Below, piece by piece: positions 5,934 to 8,734 of a stretch of DNA of 8,734 nucleotides (position 1 is its first letter; the number at the start of each line of letters is the position of its first letter). The translations under genes were made by a program, and so were the position numbers. The stretch spans positions 1 to 8,734 of the forward strand of contig JAQTNB010000037.1 of NCBI GenBank assembly GCA_028714055.1. The letters run 5' to 3'. Below the pieces are notes generated by a model, which saw only the letters and a list, made by a program, of their open reading frames with translations, ran no database searches and was not told the DNA's origin. The DNA is from Candidatus Omnitrophota bacterium. GTDB taxonomy: Bacteria; Omnitrophota; Gorgyraeia; Gygaellales; Profunditerraquicolaceae.

Positions 5934-6562
5934 CGTCAGGCTCTCCGGCGGGCAATACGCTCGCCTATACCCTTATCTCGCTCCTTGTGTTCATGCCTCT
6001 TTTCGGCAGGGCCTGCGCGCAAATCCCGGTGAAGCTCAACGACGCGCTCGCCTCCTATGGGGTAATCTTCGACTTACCGGAGGAGCCGAACGTCCAACAA
6101 GATTTTACCTTCATTGCGAAGCAAAAAGAGTACCGCACGATCACCGCGCAAGCCCGGAACACGCGGGTCGAGATGGAGATAATCAAACCCTTCACCGCTG
6201 ATGAAGCAGGCGCCTATACAGGGTCGCAATACGCTATCGTCAAGGCCCTCTATTCCCCCCAGATCATCCCCTATACGGGAGAATTCACCGTAACAACCGA
6301 TTGCCCTCCTGATAAGAAACCCCAGGAATCAACTCTTGAGATACTGGGAAAAAAAACAGCCGTTTTAGTGGCAAACGCCACAGAGCGTTACACGTTCGGC
6401 GTCTGGGAGGAAGACCTGATAAAACAACGGGGGGTATTTTATGTGGTTTATGACCACCGGAGCGCGACAATATATAAAATTACGCTCTTCAGGCCGGTAG
6501 AGGAATTCAACCTGCAGGAAATGCTCAATATCGCGGCTTCTTTCAGCCGCCTTACTTCCTAA
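5918..6562 (+). CDS. Exported protein of unknown function, coupled to the ASST-like gene
   Basis: I do not recognise a family for this 214-aa protein. It has a clear signal peptide: MAKK, a hydrophobic core (LAYTLISLLVFMPLF, 15-29) and probable cleavage after ACA at residue 34, so it should be periplasmic or envelope-associated. The mature part (about 180 aa) has one cysteine (C129), no membrane segment and no repeat. It alternates short beta-type stretches (EYRTITAQA, VEMEIIKPF, EFTVTTD, KTAVLVAN, RYTFGVWEE, VFYVVYDH, TIYKITLF), which suggests a small beta-rich domain. The last segment, EEFNLQEMLNIAASF, looks like a closing amphipathic helix. The gene starts 16 nt inside the ASST-like gene with its own good Shine-Dalgarno, so the two products are probably made together and may interact. 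Its 3' end overlaps the convergent phosphodiesterase gene by 11 nt. Confidence 0.85.
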   Translation: MAKKMTSGSPAGNTLAYTLISLLVFMPLFGRACAQIPVKLNDALASYGVIFDLPEEPNVQQDFTFIAKQKEYRTITAQARNTRVEMEIIKPFTADEAGAYTGSQYAIVKALYSPQIIPYTGEFTVTTDCPPDKKPQESTLEILGKKTAVLVANATERYTFGVWEEDLIKQRGVFYVVYDHRSATIYKITLFRPVEEFNLQEMLNIAASFSRLTS

Positions 6563-8558
6563 TATCTTCTGAAAACGCCTCATCCAGCGCCTTCCCCTGG
6601 ACAAACGAAGGGATCTGCGCACCGATCAGCTCCATCAGCGTCGGATAGATATCGACGGCCTCAACCGGCTTATCTCCGAGGTAATGCCCTTGCTTGATTC
6701 CCGGCCCGGCCAGCATAAGAGGAAACCACATTGCGGGAGTGCGCTCGGGGATAATCGCCTGCTTGTAACCGGTATTAAGCGACGCGGAAAAAAGCTTGCC
6801 GTCATGCGTAACTTCTTCGTTCCAGCCGTAGCCGGGGAGGTTTGAGATGACCAGGTCTCCCACGCGATCATGCGGAAGCCGGAATACCTTCTTGGCGTCT
6901 TCCCAGGTTGCGAGCTTAACCAGGGGTTTTTTGCCTGTATCGTCTTTCAGGGAAGCCAGTTCCCGGGACACTTCTTTTCTAAGCTTCCGGTACGCACGGC
7001 CTGATCCGCGGTGCCAGTTCCCGTCCTGATCATGCAGCCCGTCCGGGTTAACATAGACGTTCCCGAATTTTAAATAAACGACCGTTGATTTCTGCCAGTC
7101 GATCTCGGGCTCGCCGCTTTCGGGGTTTATGACATAATGCAGCCAGCCTTTTTTGGCAAAAAGATTATTCAGATGCACGTTGGTATGCAGCGGAACTGCC
7201 CCGTGATCGGAACACACGGCCACTACCGTATCGGCGTCCGCATTGTCCAGATACAAACCGATAATATCATCGAGGCGTTGATACATCTGTTTTACTTCCT
7301 GCCATAACTTTTCCCTTTCCTGGGCGGCGATGCTCTGATAACGCGGGCTGGAAGGGTCAATGTAGCCCAGCCACCACCTGCTGGTCAGCATCTGGTTAGG
7401 GCTGTAGGTATCGTCAATGAATACCTCCGGCGCGTATCTTTTGAGAAAATGGGAGACAAGGCGCATGTGGGTGGCAAACGACATCTCCATCTCTTCAAGA
7501 AATACTTCCTTGTCTTCGTCGTAATAAACCAGCTGGGAAGGAAAATTATCCACGAATTCAACCAGGGGCCCTGCGTTTTCCGTAAGATCCTCTGCTAAAT
7601 ATTCCGGCTGGGTCACGCTGTTGTTGATGACGTTATAAAGGAAGCGTATCCGGAAAAAACCGTCCGGCTCAAGCTTGATCACCCTGATCTTAAACTGGGT
7701 ATTAACGGTAAGCTTGTTCCAGGTCAATGTTATGGGGAGCCACTCACTCCATTTCCCTTCGGGTAAATCCGCGATGAGCGATTTTTTGTCGAAAGAAAAG
7801 GCTATCCGGTCGTAATTAACGGCGCTGTCGTCGGTTGAATCGTAAATATAAACATTTATAACCGAACCCCATGCCTGGCATTCGGCTTCTCTGGCGGGAG
7901 AATACGTAGCGGGCATGGATCCCCAGTCTTGCGCCTGACGGGAGGGCGGAAAAAGCGCCAGCGGCGGCCCGAAGAAAAAGAGCCTGTTCCCCCTTCCGCG
8001 CTGATACCTCCTGCTGCCATCCCCGCGATCCTCAAAGTTTACCGCATAGAAATTTGCCCCCCACCCGCCCCACCTGCCTACCATGGTAAAACCTCCGGTG
8101 ATCTCAGGGGGCGTTGAGCCGGGGACCGAGAGGAGCCCGACTTTCCTGCCTTGTTTTTCAAGCGTTACCCATATGGGTTCTACCTTTTTGGCAGTCGAAC
8201 TAAAACCCGCGACCGACGGTTTTAACAGCGGCTTGCCTTCTACGTGCATAGGCCCGTCGCTGACACCGTGCACCTCAGGATAAGTCCCGGTAAGCAAGGT
8301 GGCGAAATTGACCGGCGTGTGCCCCGGATACACGGGCTTGCAATACCCGTAGGTCCCGGTATCCATCATGCGTTTTACGTTCGGGAGCTTTCCCTCCTGC
8401 GCCCAGGCGTAAATATTAAACAGGCCCGGCTCTGCCCTCATGCCGTCCGGGATAAACCAGTAAAGCTTCTTTGCCGAAGGCTCCGCAAAAGCTTCGGTAT
8501 TGCATGCTCCGCAGAGAAATAAAACGAGCAGCGGGAACAAAAACTTTTTCTTCACCAT
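6552..8558 (-). CDS. Exported type I phosphodiesterase / alkaline-phosphatase-superfamily protein
   Basis: This 668-aa protein has an N-terminal signal (MVKKKFLFPLLVLFLCGAC; cleavage probably after AFA at residue 25, with a poor lipobox alternative at C19). The catalytic fold opens with KKLYWFIPDGMR (metal ligand D38) and HTPVNFATLLTGTYPEVHG (candidate nucleophile T81). VVAVCSDHG (D451, H452), MLAGPGIKQG (615-624) and AVDIYPTLMELIG (634-646) follow, all typical of PF01663-type phosphodiesterases/nucleotide pyrophosphatases. The central part (about 225-345) contains the WSEWLPITLTW segment found in large members of this group. In the expected D-x-x-x-H metal site I read N388 and T392 (SPNQMLTS), so the metal centre may be altered. 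The ATG at 8556-8558 has a good AAAAGGGGGA ribosome binding site and lies 12 nt after the porin stop, so the two are probably co-transcribed. Likely role: hydrolysis of phosphate esters in the periplasm; the substrate is unknown. Confidence 0.85.
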   Translation of the reverse strand: MVKKKFLFPLLVLFLCGACNTEAFAEPSAKKLYWFIPDGMRAEPGLFNIYAWAQEGKLPNVKRMMDTGTYGYCKPVYPGHTPVNFATLLTGTYPEVHGVSDGPMHVEGKPLLKPSVAGFSSTAKKVEPIWVTLEKQGRKVGLLSVPGSTPPEITGGFTMVGRWGGWGANFYAVNFEDRGDGSRRYQRGRGNRLFFFGPPLALFPPSRQAQDWGSMPATYSPAREAECQAWGSVINVYIYDSTDDSAVNYDRIAFSFDKKSLIADLPEGKWSEWLPITLTWNKLTVNTQFKIRVIKLEPDGFFRIRFLYNVINNSVTQPEYLAEDLTENAGPLVEFVDNFPSQLVYYDEDKEVFLEEMEMSFATHMRLVSHFLKRYAPEVFIDDTYSPNQMLTSRWWLGYIDPSSPRYQSIAAQEREKLWQEVKQMYQRLDDIIGLYLDNADADTVVAVCSDHGAVPLHTNVHLNNLFAKKGWLHYVINPESGEPEIDWQKSTVVYLKFGNVYVNPDGLHDQDGNWHRGSGRAYRKLRKEVSRELASLKDDTGKKPLVKLATWEDAKKVFRLPHDRVGDLVISNLPGYGWNEEVTHDGKLFSASLNTGYKQAIIPERTPAMWFPLMLAGPGIKQGHYLGDKPVEAVDIYPTLMELIGAQIPSFVQGKALDEAFSEDIRK

Positions 8559-8570
8559 GATCCCCCTTTT

Positions 8571-8734
8571 TTAAAAAGCGAACTGCATCTGCACCGCGAT
8601 CATGTTCCGGGGCTTGGATCCGTAATTACGCTCTGCGCTCCTGATGATATAATTGACCTTGAGGTTATGAAGCGAGCCCTCCTTAAACCACCAGGTGAGC
8701 CCGACGGTATAAGTTTCCAGTCCCGTATCGCTTT
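8571..8734 (-). CDS. Outer-membrane porin, C-terminal fragment (OprP/OprO-like)
   Basis: Reading back from the TAA at 8573-8571, the last 53 codons are open to the right edge; the rest of the gene is outside the window. The fragment shows alternating beta-strand patterns (ETYTVGLTWWFKEG, HNLKVNYIIRS) and ends in NMIAVQMQFAF, with the terminal Phe that marks beta-barrel proteins for insertion by the BAM machinery. TVGLTWWF followed by a short turn and KVNYI resembles the last strands of phosphate-selective porins (PF07396, OprP/OprO). The stop is 12 nt upstream of the phosphodiesterase start, which implies a shared transcript and fits a role in supplying or taking up the hydrolysis product. 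The exact porin subfamily is tentative because only the end is visible. Confidence 0.75.
   Translation of the reverse strand, partial: SDTGLETYTVGLTWWFKEGSLHNLKVNYIIRSAERNYGSKPRNMIAVQMQFAF

Overview
The window looks like a chromosomal segment of a diderm (Gram-negative-type) bacterium. It encodes the C-terminus of an outer-membrane beta-barrel porin and at least four proteins with N-terminal export signals. Its promoters resemble sigma-70 sites, and its one tRNA gene does not encode the CCA end. The mix of several radical SAM genes, sulfatase-fold proteins and an arylsulfotransferase-like protein at intermediate G+C recalls uncultured PVC-related lineages such as Omnitrophota. No marker gene settles this, so the lineage is only a guess. 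I see no transposase, CRISPR array, integrase or phage gene.

Left part (1-2457, minus strand): three radical SAM-type genes lie head to tail with gaps of 6 and 1 nt. Transcribed from right to left, they are a SPASM-type radical SAM protein (353 aa), a second SPASM-type radical SAM protein (364 aa), and the N-terminal cobalamin-binding domain of a probable B12-dependent radical SAM enzyme that runs off the left edge. Their product is unknown.

Non-protein stretch (2458-2866): from right to left on the minus strand this holds a promoter, tRNA-Gln(CUG), a perfect 15-bp hairpin starting 2 nt after the tRNA, about 75 nt in which I see nothing, an intrinsic terminator with an 8-T tail, and candidate promoters for the radical SAM operon.

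Middle (2867-5933): a sulfatase-fold exported protein on the minus strand, with Thr where sulfatases have the formylglycine Cys/Ser, is divergent from a TPR plus arylsulfotransferase-like beta-propeller protein on the plus strand. The 187-nt gap between them carries two good opposing promoters. The propeller gene overlaps by 16 nt an exported protein of unknown function (214 aa).

Right part (6552-8734, minus strand): an OprP/OprO-like porin C-terminus is followed 12 nt later by a large exported type I phosphodiesterase/alkaline-phosphatase-superfamily protein (668 aa). Its 3' end overlaps the unknown plus-strand gene tail to tail by 11 nt.

Taken together, the right two thirds suggest an envelope-located set for handling sulfate or phosphate esters: a porin for uptake, two alkaline-phosphatase-fold enzymes, and an ASST-like protein. 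This is inference from family and context. Nothing in the window identifies the substrates.
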